DNA from: Virgisporangium aurantiacum
GTDB taxonomy: Bacteria > Actinomycetota > Actinomycetes > Mycobacteriales > Micromonosporaceae
Assembly: GCF_016863635.1 (NCBI RefSeq)
Contig: NZ_BOPG01000004.1
Location: 1-64,000 of the forward strand
DNA: 64,000 nt
Direction of reading: 5' to 3'
Below the pieces are notes generated by a model. It was not told the DNA's origin. It saw only the letters and a program-made list of their open reading frames with translations, and did no database searches. Position 1 is the first letter of the stretch, and each line of letters begins with the position of its first letter. The position numbers and the translations under genes were made by a program. This document shows, one piece after another, positions 1-9,513 of this stretch.

Positions 1-192
1 CCCGCGCGAGAAGCAGGTGATCTCGACGCGTTGGCAGTTGTCGGACTGCCGCCGGTTCTTCTCGTGGAACAGCTCCACGTCAACACTGATGATCTTGTGG
101 TCGTACCGTTCCACCTTGGCAAGCTTGTCGGCGACATGCTGCCGGTAGTGGTCGGGCACCTCCACGTTGCGGCCCTTGACAACGATGTCCAC
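1..192 (-). CDS. hpf: Ribosome hibernation promoting factor, N-terminal part (cut by window edge)
   Basis: Only the first 64 residues are present; the gene continues past the left edge. The protein starts MDIVVKGRNVEVPDHY and continues through KLAKVERYDHKI and VDVELFHEK, which is the start of the HPF/RaiA (ribosome-associated Y) fold. This family docks in the 30S subunit and dimerises or silences ribosomes in stationary phase. The start is a GTG with GGGGAGG seven bases upstream. In mycobacteria the same gene lies beside comF and lpqB, as here. Whether it is the long, dimer-forming HPF cannot be seen because the C-terminal half is missing. Confidence 0.9.
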   Translation of the reverse strand, partial: MDIVVKGRNVEVPDHYRQHVADKLAKVERYDHKIISVDVELFHEKNRRQSDNCQRVEITCFSRG

Positions 193-515
193 GCTGTGAC
201 CTCCCCTGGCTGTTTTCGTCAGGATGAGCAGTCCGGAAGCTCGACTGTCTTAGCTAGATGCCGGTCCGACTGGACCGGGATCGATAAGTGCCGATGAAGT
301 GATCGGAATGCCCCGGCGAACATGCACGGAGTGCAACCGCGCCGGTGGACCGGGGCCAGGAACTTCGGCCTCGCCTCCCTTCGCGGTGAGAGGGTGGTGA
401 TTCGACGCTAACCCGCAGACACTCCCCCGTCATCCCCCGTTTGAAAACTCACCCGACCAATGGGACGGTCCGGAACGTTCGAACAGCCCCAAACGGGTCG
501 ACTCTGGCAGTTTTG
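193..515. other. Intergenic region upstream of hpf (323 bases)
   Basis: No gene is supported here. It must hold the minus-strand promoter of hpf and the 3' end of the comF transcript. Bases 261-278 form an inverted repeat, CCGGTCC-GACT-GGACCGG, which could be an operator or a hairpin in the hpf leader. Bases 473-484 carry overlapping GAACGTTC/GTTCGAAC palindromes without the spacing of a LexA box. A CTGACTC/GAGTCAG hairpin (524-541) lies just inside the 3' end of comF, with no T tract after it. Confidence 0.5.
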
Positions 516-1220
516 TCAGCTCTCTGACTCCGGAGAGTCAGGGCGGCGGGGCGTGTACGCGACCGTGGCGGCCGCCGTCACCGGGAGACCGGCCGAGCGC
601 AGGAGACCGGCCGCCGCGTCGAGCGTCGCGCCCGACGTGATCACGTCGTCGACGAGAATCAGGCTCACCCCGGCGGCCACCGCGGCCCGCACGTCGCCCA
701 GCCGGCCCGGGCGCAGGCGGAGGCCGGCCCGGGCCGCCGCGACGCGCTGGGCCGCCGTCAGGCCCACGGAATCGGGACGCGGGAGCGCGCGCAACGGGAA
801 CCCCACCGCGCCGGGAACACCGGCCCGGGTGAGGCCGGCCCCGGCGCGCCGGGCCAGCCGCGTCACGTGGTCGCCGAACCGGCGCCGGGCCGCGGCGGGC
901 GTCGCCGGGACGGGCACCAGCAGCACCCCGGCGCGGCCGGCCGGTACACAGGCCCGGACCGCGACGGCCAACCGGTCGCCCAGCACCGCCGCCAGACCGT
1001 GCCGCCCGTGCTCCTTGTACGCGTTGACGGCCTCCCGCAACGGGCCCTCGTACACGCCGCCGGCCACCACCGGCGGCAGGCCGGACAGCCACCGCGCGGG
1101 CGGCACCCGCACCGGCCCGCCCGCGATGCGGTCCGCACACCGGTCGCACCAGGCGACTCCGGCCGTGCCGCACCCGGCGCAGGACGTCGGCAGCACCAGG
1201 TCGACGAGCGTCGCGAACAT
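516..1220 (-). CDS. comF: ComF family phosphoribosyltransferase-like protein
   Basis: A 234-residue ComF-family protein. An N-terminal zinc-ribbon-like segment has two CxxC pairs (C14/C17 and C25/C28). A type I phosphoribosyltransferase core follows, with the PRPP-binding stretch LILVDDVITSGATL near residues 188-201. In naturally competent bacteria ComF helps take up DNA; in actinobacteria the role is unproven and the gene is usually a passenger of the mtrAB-lpqB operon. It starts with ATG six bases after the lpqB stop, so it is very likely co-transcribed as the last gene. Length is normal for the family. Confidence 0.9.
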   Translation of the reverse strand: MFATLVDLVLPTSCAGCGTAGVAWCDRCADRIAGGPVRVPPARWLSGLPPVVAGGVYEGPLREAVNAYKEHGRHGLAAVLGDRLAVAVRACVPAGRAGVLLVPVPATPAAARRRFGDHVTRLARRAGAGLTRAGVPGAVGFPLRALPRPDSVGLTAAQRVAAARAGLRLRPGRLGDVRAAVAAGVSLILVDDVITSGATLDAAAGLLRSAGLPVTAAATVAYTPRRPDSPESES

Positions 1221-1226
1221 CAGGCC

Positions 1227-3104
1227 TCAGATCACGTCGGCGTAGAACACCGCGGTCACCCGTGGATCGGAAACCGTGGCGGATGCGGACGGGGACGGGG
1301 ACGGGCTCTGCGACTCCGGTGCCTTGACCGCCCGCATGATGGGCGAGTACGGGAAGTACGAACTCCGGGTTCCCCCCGCGGACGCCTCGATCACCACGTC
1401 GCCGCCGCCCAGGTTGTTGATCGGGTCCCACGGCACCGCCGACAACTGCGTCAGTTGCGCACCCTGCAGTCCGTTCGGGCCGGTGGAGGTCAGGGCGCCA
1501 CCGTCGATCGCGGCGATCATCAGCCCCGACCGGCCGCCGACGATGATCTGGTGTTCGAAGTTCCACGCCACGCCGCGCAGGTCGACGAGGTTGCCGACGT
1601 AGAGCTCGCGGAGCTCCTGCGCGGAGTTCACGCCGATCGTCACCGGAAGCTTGGTCGAGTCGATCGTCGCGACGTACACCTTGCTGGCGGTGACCATCGC
1701 GATGCGCGCGCCGTCCGGTGCCACCGACACGGCGACGAGGGGATCCGCAGACGGCAACGGCAGGTTCACCGCGGTCACCTCGCCCGTGCCGAGGTTGACG
1801 TCGTACAGGTTGCCGTCGGCGACGATCAGCACCTGGTCGCCCACGCCCGGCAGGTACGACGGCCGGCTGTACGGTCCGATCCGCCCGTCGAGGCCGACGA
1901 CGTGGGTGAACGTCGCCGCGCTCCGGTCGGCCGGGGTCCGGCCGACCCACAACTGCCGTGGACCGCCGCCATCCTGGCGCACCAGCGCGGCCGAGTTCTG
2001 CTTCGTGTTGACCGCGGCCGCGACGACATTCGAGTTCTCCGGCCGGCCGAGGATCGACGGCGGCGACACCTCCGGGTCGATCGGTACCAGCTTCCCGCTC
2101 ACCGCTCCGAACAGCCGCCGTTCGTTGCGGTCGTTGAGCGGCTGGGACGGGTTGGCGCGAAGGTAGTCCGTACCGGAATAGGTGCGCCCGTCCCGGCCGC
2201 CGATCCGCAGTTCGACCGTGTACCGCTCCGGATGCAGCGACCATCGCAGTTGCGTGGCGAGGTGGTCCATCGACTTCTCGAGATCGGTCTCCGGCACCGC
2301 CGGCGGCAGGTTGACCACGACGTTGTCCCCGTTCAGCGTCGCGTTGTCGAGCGGCTTTTCGAACGGCGGACGCTGCACCACCGGCGTCGGCTGGGAAAGG
2401 AACAGCGACGGGCCGGCGAGCACCCGCGCCACGATCGTCTTCGCCCGCTTCTCGTCGGAGATGCCGGCGCTGATGTAGCGGCGGTCGGGCACCAGGAACC
2501 GACCGGTCAGGTCCCAGTAGTAGACCGGGCGCACCTCGAACAGGGTGCCGAGCCCCTCCAGCGACAGCGGCAGCATGTTGTCGGGGGCGTTGAGGAGCAG
2601 CTTCGACTTGGGATCGACCCTGAGGGTGTACGTCGCCGGGGCACGGCCGGCCGGGATGAGGAATCCGGCGGGGTCGAGCACACCGATCTGGCGCAGCGTG
2701 ACGGGGACCGAATTGTCGACCCCCACTGTCAGCTCGCCGATCACCTGGACGACGGTGATCGAGTTACCGGGCTTCCAGGTCGCCATCGGGTCGAGGAAGC
2801 GCTGCGCCTGGCGGACCGCGGCCGGGATCCGTTCCCCCGGACTCAGGGCCGGATCCCAGTCGGCGGCGGCGCCGGTCTTCAGGAACCGCTGCACGAGTTC
2901 GACCGGCGAGATGTCGGTGGCCGGCTCGGGCAGCCCGACCGAGCCGGCCGGCCCGACCGGCCGACCCACCCGGGGGGCGTCGTCGAGGGGTTCCGGCTCG
3001 CCCGAACCGGGGACGCCGCACCCGGCCGCCGCCACCACCACGCACATGAGCGCCAGCGCCGCCCGGAGCAGCCTGCGCCCGTCTCCCCTGCTTTTACTCC
3101 GCAC
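1227..3104 (-). CDS. lpqB: Lipoprotein LpqB (MtrAB accessory factor)
   Basis: A 625-residue secreted lipoprotein. The signal peptide is basic (RSKSRGDGRRLL) then hydrophobic and ends in the lipobox AAGC. A GerMN-type domain occupies roughly residues 200-340, and a beta-propeller-like LpqB domain the rest. In mycobacteria LpqB interacts with the sensor kinase MtrB and tunes MtrA activity, cell division and wall maintenance. The GTG start overlaps the 3' end of mtrB by 11 bases, showing translational coupling; an in-frame ATG a few codons upstream inside mtrB is an alternative. The order mtrA-mtrB-lpqB-comF is the classic actinobacterial arrangement. Confidence 0.93.
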   Translation of the reverse strand: MRSKSRGDGRRLLRAALALMCVVVAAAGCGVPGSGEPEPLDDAPRVGRPVGPAGSVGLPEPATDISPVELVQRFLKTGAAADWDPALSPGERIPAAVRQAQRFLDPMATWKPGNSITVVQVIGELTVGVDNSVPVTLRQIGVLDPAGFLIPAGRAPATYTLRVDPKSKLLLNAPDNMLPLSLEGLGTLFEVRPVYYWDLTGRFLVPDRRYISAGISDEKRAKTIVARVLAGPSLFLSQPTPVVQRPPFEKPLDNATLNGDNVVVNLPPAVPETDLEKSMDHLATQLRWSLHPERYTVELRIGGRDGRTYSGTDYLRANPSQPLNDRNERRLFGAVSGKLVPIDPEVSPPSILGRPENSNVVAAAVNTKQNSAALVRQDGGGPRQLWVGRTPADRSAATFTHVVGLDGRIGPYSRPSYLPGVGDQVLIVADGNLYDVNLGTGEVTAVNLPLPSADPLVAVSVAPDGARIAMVTASKVYVATIDSTKLPVTIGVNSAQELRELYVGNLVDLRGVAWNFEHQIIVGGRSGLMIAAIDGGALTSTGPNGLQGAQLTQLSAVPWDPINNLGGGDVVIEASAGGTRSSYFPYSPIMRAVKAPESQSPSPSPSASATVSDPRVTAVFYADVI

Positions 3105-4911
3105 GGCCGCCACCGATCTCGACCACATCGGCCACCGCGTCGCCCACGATGGCGGCCGATCCGTTCGGGCGCTCGGCCACCGCGGGGGCCGCGCCCTCCG
3201 GAACCAGCGGAAGCGGCGCCGACACCAGCCGGTCGCCGGCGCGCAACGGCAGCACGAGCCGGAACTGGGCGCCCTGCCCCGGCGCGCCCCACGCCTCCAG
3301 CCAGCCGCCGTGCAGCCGGGCGTCCTCGAGGCTGATCGACAGGCCGAGGCCGGTGCCGCCGGTCTGCCGGGCGCGCGACGGGTCGGCCCGCCAGAAGCGG
3401 TTGAACACCAGCTTCTCCTCGCCCGGCTTGAGCCCGATGCCCGCGTCGCGCACGGTGATCGCGACCGAATGGTCGTCGGCGGCCAGCGCGACCCGTACCG
3501 GACGGTGCTCACCGTGCTCGACCGCGTTGCCCATGAGGTTGCGCAGCACCCGCTCGACGCGACGCTGGTCGACCTCGGCGATCACCGGATCGTCGGGCAC
3601 GTCGAGGACGATCGGCGAGCCGACCCGCTCGGCCAGCGACTCCAGGCGATCGGCGACCCGGCGCACCACCGGCGTCAGGTCGGCGGGTTCGGCGTCGAGG
3701 CTCGCGAAGCCCGCGTCGAAGCGGGAGATCTCCAACAGGTCGGTGAGCAGTTCCTCGAACCGGTCGAGCTCGGCGTGCAGCAGCTCGGCGCTGCGGGCGA
3801 CCGCGGGGTCGAAGTCCTCGCGCTCGGCGAAGATCAGATCGGCGGCCATCCGCACCGTGGTGAGCGGTGTGCGCAGCTCGTGTGACACGTCGGACGTGAA
3901 CCGCCGCTGCAACCGCGACATCTCCTCCAGCCGCAGGATCTGGCGCTGCAGGTTCGCCGCCATCTGGTTGAACGCGGCGGCGAGGCTGGCCAGATCGTCT
4001 TCCCCGCGCACCTCCATGCGCTGGTCGAGCAGGCCGGCCGACAGCCGTTGGGCGGTGCGGGCGGCCAGCCGCACCGGGCTCACCACCATGCGGGTCACTA
4101 TCGCGGCCAGCAGTGCCAGCAGGATCACCAGCGTGATGCCGGTCAACGAGACGCTGGTGCCGACGAGCTCGGCGTTGTCGACCTCGTCGTCGAGCGGAAA
4201 CATGTAGTAGAGCCCGAGCTCGCCGGCCTGCGTGCGCACGAGCGTGCCGTAGACCAGGAACGGGCGGGCGCCGTCGCCGTCGGGGTCGGCGGTGATGTAC
4301 TGCCGGGCGACCCGGCCCTCGCGCACGTACCGGCGCAGCCCGTCGAGTTCGGTGCTCCGGAGAACCCGCAGGGCCTGCTCGCCATCGGGTTGCGCCTGCG
4401 GCGCGAGGATCTCCCGGCGGTCCTCCACCGGGACGATCGCCACCTGCACACCGGTGCCCGACTCCGAACTGGCGCCGGCCGCCCCGCCGGCGTCGTTGAG
4501 GAGCTGCAACAGCAGTTGCGGCACGGTGGCGGGGAGCGCCGCGTCGGTCGGCGAGTCGACCCGCAACTGGTTGACGGCGTACTGGCCGCCCCGGTTGACG
4601 ATGTTGTTGGTGCGCTCGAACTTCTGCCCCAGCTGGCCGGTGGTGATCCGGTTGGTGACCAGCACGCCGAACGCCGCGATCAGCACGCTGGAGAGCACCA
4701 GCGTGATCGACACGACGCGCACCTGCAGCGACCGTCGCCAGGTCTTGCGCCCGGCCAGCCAGCCCTGGTAGAGCCAGCGGCCCGGCCCGCGACGGCGCAC
4801 CCGCCGCCAGTGCAGCCGCCACCACCGGGCGGTGAGGACGGGCGACCCGCGCACCCGCGACCAGAGCGACCGCGGCCGCTCCGGTGGGGTGAGCGGGTCG
4901 ATCGTGAGCAC
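3094..4911 (-). CDS. mtrB: Sensor histidine kinase MtrB
   Basis: A 605-residue membrane histidine kinase. A cytoplasmic Arg/Trp-rich N-terminus leads into TM1 (VVSITLVLSSVLIAAFGVLV), an extracytoplasmic sensor region, TM2 (LTGITLVILLALLAAIV) and a HAMP domain. The HisKA box SHELRTPL places the phospho-accepting His near residue 341. The ATPase domain has an N box (NLMGNAVEHG), DAGIGL, FNRFWRAD and GGTGLGLS. It pairs with MtrA to control division and peptidoglycan remodelling. The GTG start shares its first base with the mtrA stop (TAGTG), and lpqB begins inside its end. Confidence 0.95.
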   Translation of the reverse strand: MLTIDPLTPPERPRSLWSRVRGSPVLTARWWRLHWRRVRRRGPGRWLYQGWLAGRKTWRRSLQVRVVSITLVLSSVLIAAFGVLVTNRITTGQLGQKFERTNNIVNRGGQYAVNQLRVDSPTDAALPATVPQLLLQLLNDAGGAAGASSESGTGVQVAIVPVEDRREILAPQAQPDGEQALRVLRSTELDGLRRYVREGRVARQYITADPDGDGARPFLVYGTLVRTQAGELGLYYMFPLDDEVDNAELVGTSVSLTGITLVILLALLAAIVTRMVVSPVRLAARTAQRLSAGLLDQRMEVRGEDDLASLAAAFNQMAANLQRQILRLEEMSRLQRRFTSDVSHELRTPLTTVRMAADLIFAEREDFDPAVARSAELLHAELDRFEELLTDLLEISRFDAGFASLDAEPADLTPVVRRVADRLESLAERVGSPIVLDVPDDPVIAEVDQRRVERVLRNLMGNAVEHGEHRPVRVALAADDHSVAITVRDAGIGLKPGEEKLVFNRFWRADPSRARQTGGTGLGLSISLEDARLHGGWLEAWGAPGQGAQFRLVLPLRAGDRLVSAPLPLVPEGAAPAVAERPNGSAAIVGDAVADVVEIGGGRAE

Positions 4912-5600
4912 TACGCCGTGCCCGCCTTGTAGCCGACGCCGCGCACGGTGAGGATGATCTCCGGCCGCTCCGGGTCGGGCTCGATCTTCGCCCGCAGGCG
5001 CTGGACGTGCACGTTCACCAGTCTGGTGTCGGCCGCGTGCCGGTAGCCCCACACCTGCTCGAGCAGCACCTCGCGGGTGAACACCTGGCGCGGTTTGCGG
5101 GCCAGCGCCACCAGGAGGTCGAACTCCAGCGGGGTCAGCTTGACCTCTTCGCCGTTGCGGTTCACGGTGTGCGCCGGCACGTCGATGGTGATCTGGTTGC
5201 CGACTGGCCCGATCGTGAGCACCTCCGGCGCCACGTCTTCGCCGCGGCGGAGCCGGGCGCGCATGCGCGCGACGAGTTCCTTCGGCTTGAACGGCTTGAC
5301 GACGTAGTCGTCGGCACCGGACTCCAGGCCGAGAACGACGTCGACGGTGTCGCTCTTCGCGGTGAGCATGACGATCGGTACGCCGGATTCGCCGCGGATC
5401 GCCCGGCACACGTCAATGCCGCTCATACCGGGCAGCATCAGGTCAAGCAGGACGATGTCGGGCCGCGCCTCGCGGAACGCGTTCAGCGCCCGCTCGCCGT
5501 CGGCCACGAAGGATGGCAGGAATCCCTCGCTGCGCAGGACGATGCCGAGCATCTCGGCGAGCGCGGGATCGTCGTCGACAACCAAGATTCGGGCCCTCAT
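4911..5600 (-). CDS. mtrA: DNA-binding response regulator MtrA
   Basis: An OmpR/PhoB-type response regulator of 229 residues from this ATG. The receiver domain has acidic DDD at residues 9-11, the phospho-acceptor D53 in LLDLMLPG, the MLTAK switch and KPFKPKEL. The C-terminal winged helix contains LTPLEFDLLVALARKP, VWGYRHAADTRLVNVHV and TVRGVGYKAG. The protein is nearly identical in pattern to mycobacterial and streptomycete MtrA. A GTG 18 bases upstream (base 5618) is also in frame, but GGGAGG lies too close to it and rather far from the ATG, so the start is not settled. The downstream partner mtrB overlaps its stop codon. Confidence 0.93.
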   Translation of the reverse strand: MRARILVVDDDPALAEMLGIVLRSEGFLPSFVADGERALNAFREARPDIVLLDLMLPGMSGIDVCRAIRGESGVPIVMLTAKSDTVDVVLGLESGADDYVVKPFKPKELVARMRARLRRGEDVAPEVLTIGPVGNQITIDVPAHTVNRNGEEVKLTPLEFDLLVALARKPRQVFTREVLLEQVWGYRHAADTRLVNVHVQRLRAKIEPDPERPEIILTVRGVGYKAGTA

Positions 5601-5689
5601 GCGACCCAATACTTGCACCTCCCGGCCCGTTTCCGCGGCCCGCCCACCCGCGTTGGCCCAATACGGTCAAATCCATCTGGGGACACGCG

Positions 5690-5709
5690 CCTGGCAACCG
5701 CATGCCAGG
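5690..5709. promoter_or_regulatory. 7-bp dyad in the mtrA / membrane protein divergent region
   Basis: CCTGGCA and TGCCAGG separated by six bases lie between the mtrA start and the divergent membrane-protein gene, 37 bases before the latter's GTG. A spaced dyad in a divergent promoter region is a plausible regulator site, but no family match is recognised. Confidence 0.3.
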
Positions 5710-5746
5710 ATGGCTTGCGAATCGGGCGAAAAGACTGGGGGACGGC

Positions 5747-6571
5747 GTGCAGACCGGCGTGCTTCCGCTGCGTCCGCTCACCCTCGGTGAGCTCCTCGAC
5801 GCTGCCGTCGCACTGCTGCGCGGGCAGGCCAAGGTGCTGCTGGGCGCCGGCTTCGTGCTCGCGGTGATCGAACAGGCCGCGCTCTACGGCCTCCGCGTCG
5901 GCACCGCCCGCCCGCCGTACCTCCTGCCCTACGACGACCGGCTGGACATCTACTGGCTGGCGCTGGCGGTCGGTTTCGCCACCGAACTCGCGATCATCAC
6001 CGCGCTGGGCGGGCTGACGGCACAGGCGGCCGGTCCGGCGTTGCTCGGCGAACGGGTGCGGATCCGGCCGCGGAACGGCCGGTTCGGCGCGGTGGCGCTG
6101 ATCGCCGGCGTCGCCGGAATCGCCGGCTTCCTGGCGGCGATCTCCTGTCTCCTGCCGTGGTTCCTGCTCTACGCGGTGGTCGGCCTGGTCGTGCCCGCGC
6201 TCGTGATCGACCGGGTGAACCCGCTGCGGGCCGTCGGGCGGTCGCTGGTGCTGTCGTGCCGGGGCGGCCTGCGTGGCGCGGCGGTGCGCATCGCCGGGTA
6301 CGTCGCCTGGGGCGCGGTGCGGATCGCGTTGGGCGTCGGCACGCTGGCGCTGATCAGCCTCGCGGTCGACAGCCTCGACGACGGCACCCGGTGGCTGATC
6401 GCGGGCATCGCGTGGGCCCTCGTGAACACGGTGGCCTACCCGGCGCTCGCGTGCCTCGACGCCGTGCTGCACCTGGAGACCCGCATGCGCACCGAGGGGC
6501 TCGACATCGTGCTCTCCCGCGCCTACGCCACCGGTCGGCCACCGGCCGCGAACCTGGCCCTCCCGCGGTGA
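5747..6571 (+). CDS. Polytopic membrane protein, first gene of the DUF4129-MoxR-DUF58 run
   Basis: A 274-residue integral membrane protein with about six hydrophobic segments, for example around residues 27-45, 70-95, 115-160, 180-205 and 220-245. It opens with LPLRPLTLGELLDAAVALL, a start often seen in actinobacterial proteins resembling the membrane domain of glycerophosphodiester phosphodiesterase families. No catalytic motif is visible. The GTG start has GGGGGA six bases upstream. The next gene, a DUF4129 protein, begins seven bases after its stop, so it probably acts with that membrane assembly. Exact function unknown. Confidence 0.8.
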   Translation: MQTGVLPLRPLTLGELLDAAVALLRGQAKVLLGAGFVLAVIEQAALYGLRVGTARPPYLLPYDDRLDIYWLALAVGFATELAIITALGGLTAQAAGPALLGERVRIRPRNGRFGAVALIAGVAGIAGFLAAISCLLPWFLLYAVVGLVVPALVIDRVNPLRAVGRSLVLSCRGGLRGAAVRIAGYVAWGAVRIALGVGTLALISLAVDSLDDGTRWLIAGIAWALVNTVAYPALACLDAVLHLETRMRTEGLDIVLSRAYATGRPPAANLALPR

Positions 6572-6578
6572 GCCACTG

Positions 6579-7193
6579 ATGCGCTGGTGGAACGAGTTCG
6601 TCGCGGGCGTCGAGACGGTGCTTCCGTTGCCGGCGGTGGTGCTGCTGCTGTTCGTCGCCGCCACGGTCGTCGCCCTGCTCTGGTACTTCTTCCCGGCCTG
6701 GATCCCGCGCCGCTGGCCGCGCCTGCGGATGCCGCGCTGGCGGTTCCGGCTGCCGACCTGGCGGTGGCGGTGGCGCAAGCCGGTGTGGCGCCGGTCCGCC
6801 AAGGCCGCCGCGGAGGCACCGGCCGAGCCGGTGGAGGGTGACGAGGTTCCCGAGCTTCCGGCGGCGATGTTCGCCGACCTGGCCGACCGGCTCGCGGCCG
6901 AGGGACGGTTCGCCGAGGCGATCCGGGAACGCCTGCGGGGCATGGTGCGCCAGCTGATCGAACGCGGGGTGCTGGAGCACCGTCCAGGGTGGACGGTCAC
7001 GGAACTGGCGGCGGTCGCGGCGGCCCGGCGGCCGCAGGTGTCCGGTCCGCTGAACGCGGCCGGCCAGCTCTTCTCCGACATCTGGTACGGCGACCGCCCG
7101 GCCGGCGCCGAACAGGACAACAGCATGCGCGCGCACGTCGCCGCCCAGACCGCCGCTTTGTCGGTACGTGAGCCGATCGGGGTGCCGCGATGA
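6579..7193 (+). CDS. DUF4129 domain membrane protein with Trp/Arg-rich juxtamembrane segment
   Basis: A 204-residue protein. One strong membrane helix spans about residues 16-38. A striking basic-aromatic stretch (residues ~43-70, including PTWRWRWRKPVWRR) comes next, then an acidic linker. The C-terminal DUF4129 domain has helices MFADLADRLAAEGRFAEAI and WTVTELA. DUF4129 proteins accompany DUF4350, MoxR and DUF58 proteins across actinobacteria and some resemble the end of transglutaminase-like membrane proteins. Biochemistry is unknown. It overlaps the DUF4350 gene by four bases (ATGA). Confidence 0.87.
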   Translation: MRWWNEFVAGVETVLPLPAVVLLLFVAATVVALLWYFFPAWIPRRWPRLRMPRWRFRLPTWRWRWRKPVWRRSAKAAAEAPAEPVEGDEVPELPAAMFADLADRLAAEGRFAEAIRERLRGMVRQLIERGVLEHRPGWTVTELAAVAAARRPQVSGPLNAAGQLFSDIWYGDRPAGAEQDNSMRAHVAAQTAALSVREPIGVPR

Positions 7194-8527
7194 CCACGGT
7201 GGTCGAGGCTCCGGCGGCTTCCGCGCCGCGTCCGGCTCCGCGGAGACGCAGTAAGCGCTGGCTGCGGCTCGTCGTGCCGTACGCGATCGTGGTGGTCCTG
7301 CTCCTGGTCTCGGTGGTCGCCTACGTCATCGAGGAGCCCGACCCCGAGAACACCGACTACCTCTCCCCCGTGAGCACCGCCGACATCGGCTCCAGCGAAC
7401 TGGCCGGGCGGCTGCGCCAGCGCGGGATCACCATCGAGCGGCAGACGAGCACCGCGGCGGCCCTGCGGTCGGCCCACCGCGGCGGCGCCACCCTGTTCGT
7501 CACCACACCCGGCCTCGTGCACTCGTTGTACCTGCGGATGCTGAAGCTGATGCCGGCGAGCACCACCGTGGTCCTGGTCCGCCCCGACAACAAGTCGATG
7601 GGGCGGGGCGGCCTGCCGGGCCGGGTCACCGGCAACCGCTGGGCGGGCACCGCCGCCGCACCGGGCTGCGGCTACGGCCCGGCGCGCGAGGCCGGCGTCG
7701 CCGGGGTGCGGCGGACCACCTACCAGTCGGCGTTGCCGCTCGACCGCTGCTACGCCGATTCGCTGGTCCGGGTGGCCCACCACGACACGACGATGACGTT
7801 CGTGGGCTCGGCCGACCCGTTCCGCAACGACCGCATCGGCGAGCACGGCAACGCGCGGCTCGCCGTCGGCCTGCTGGCCGGTGCACCGCGCGTGGTCTGG
7901 CTGGACCTGCACGGCGACGAGCCCGGCCCGAAGGTCCACGACAAGAACGCGCAGGGCCTCGACGAGAGCCCGGCCCCGGCCGACCTCGGCCCCGGCTCAC
8001 CCGACCCCGACTTCCCGGTGCCCGACCCGGACGGCACGCAGGAGGGCGAGGCGGACCAGCCGGACGAGGACGAGCGGGAGCAGGCCGGGTCCAGCGGGCC
8101 GTCGGTGTTCGACCTGTTCCCGGCCGCCGCGTGGACCGTGCTGGCGCTGCTCTGCGTCGCCGCCCTGCTCGCCGCGGCCGCTCGGGCCCGCCGGCTCGGC
8201 GCACCGGTGCCGGAGCCGCTGCCGGTGCTGGTGCCCACCACGGAGACCGTCACCGGGCGCGGCCGCCTCTACGAGCGCTCCCGCGACCGGGGTGCGGCGC
8301 TCGCCGTGCTGCGCCGGGCCGCCCGCGACCGCATCACGCACGCTCTCGACCTGCCGCCCGACGCGGAGCGCGCCACGCTGGTGCCCGCCGTCGTCGCGCA
8401 GACCGGCTTCGACCCCGGCCAGGTCGACACGCTCCTGTTCGGCCCGGACCCGGAGACCAACGAGGATCTGGTCCACCTGGCGGCGGCGCTGGAGATCCTG
8501 GTCGAGACGGTGACCCGCATTCGGTGA
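7190..8527 (+). CDS. DUF4350 domain membrane protein
   Basis: A 445-residue protein. After a basic tail there is a membrane helix at about residues 29-48 (VVPYAIVVVLLLVSVVAYV). The extracytoplasmic DUF4350 region follows, with a glutamine-amidotransferase-like beginning: STADIGSSELAGRLRQRGI, then TLFVTTPG. An acidic Pro/Asp/Glu-rich linker (about 255-300) leads to a second helix (FPAAAWTVLALLCVAALLAA) and a cytoplasmic helical tail. DUF4350 proteins travel with MoxR-DUF58 modules; the role is not established. Coupled by ATGA overlap to the preceding gene; moxR starts 11 bases downstream. Confidence 0.87.
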   Translation: MTTVVEAPAASAPRPAPRRRSKRWLRLVVPYAIVVVLLLVSVVAYVIEEPDPENTDYLSPVSTADIGSSELAGRLRQRGITIERQTSTAAALRSAHRGGATLFVTTPGLVHSLYLRMLKLMPASTTVVLVRPDNKSMGRGGLPGRVTGNRWAGTAAAPGCGYGPAREAGVAGVRRTTYQSALPLDRCYADSLVRVAHHDTTMTFVGSADPFRNDRIGEHGNARLAVGLLAGAPRVVWLDLHGDEPGPKVHDKNAQGLDESPAPADLGPGSPDPDFPVPDPDGTQEGEADQPDEDEREQAGSSGPSVFDLFPAAAWTVLALLCVAALLAAAARARRLGAPVPEPLPVLVPTTETVTGRGRLYERSRDRGAALAVLRRAARDRITHALDLPPDAERATLVPAVVAQTGFDPGQVDTLLFGPDPETNEDLVHLAAALEILVETVTRIR

Positions 8528-8538
8528 AGGAGAAACTT

Positions 8539-9509
<971 letters not shown>

Positions 9510-9513
<4 letters not shown>

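Noticed and set aside
31..297. Plus-strand frame of 88 codons at the left edge
   Set aside because: It lies opposite the hpf start and upstream region; it has no motif and no ribosome binding site.
473..484. GAACGTTCGAAC as a possible LexA (SOS) box
   Set aside because: An actinobacterial SOS box needs GAAC-N4-GTTC spacing; here the half-sites abut, so it does not fit.
867..3335. Long plus-strand open frame opposite lpqB and mtrB
   Set aside because: It is the antisense shadow of high-GC genes: Arg/Gly/His-rich with no motif, while the minus strand carries clear LpqB and MtrB domains.
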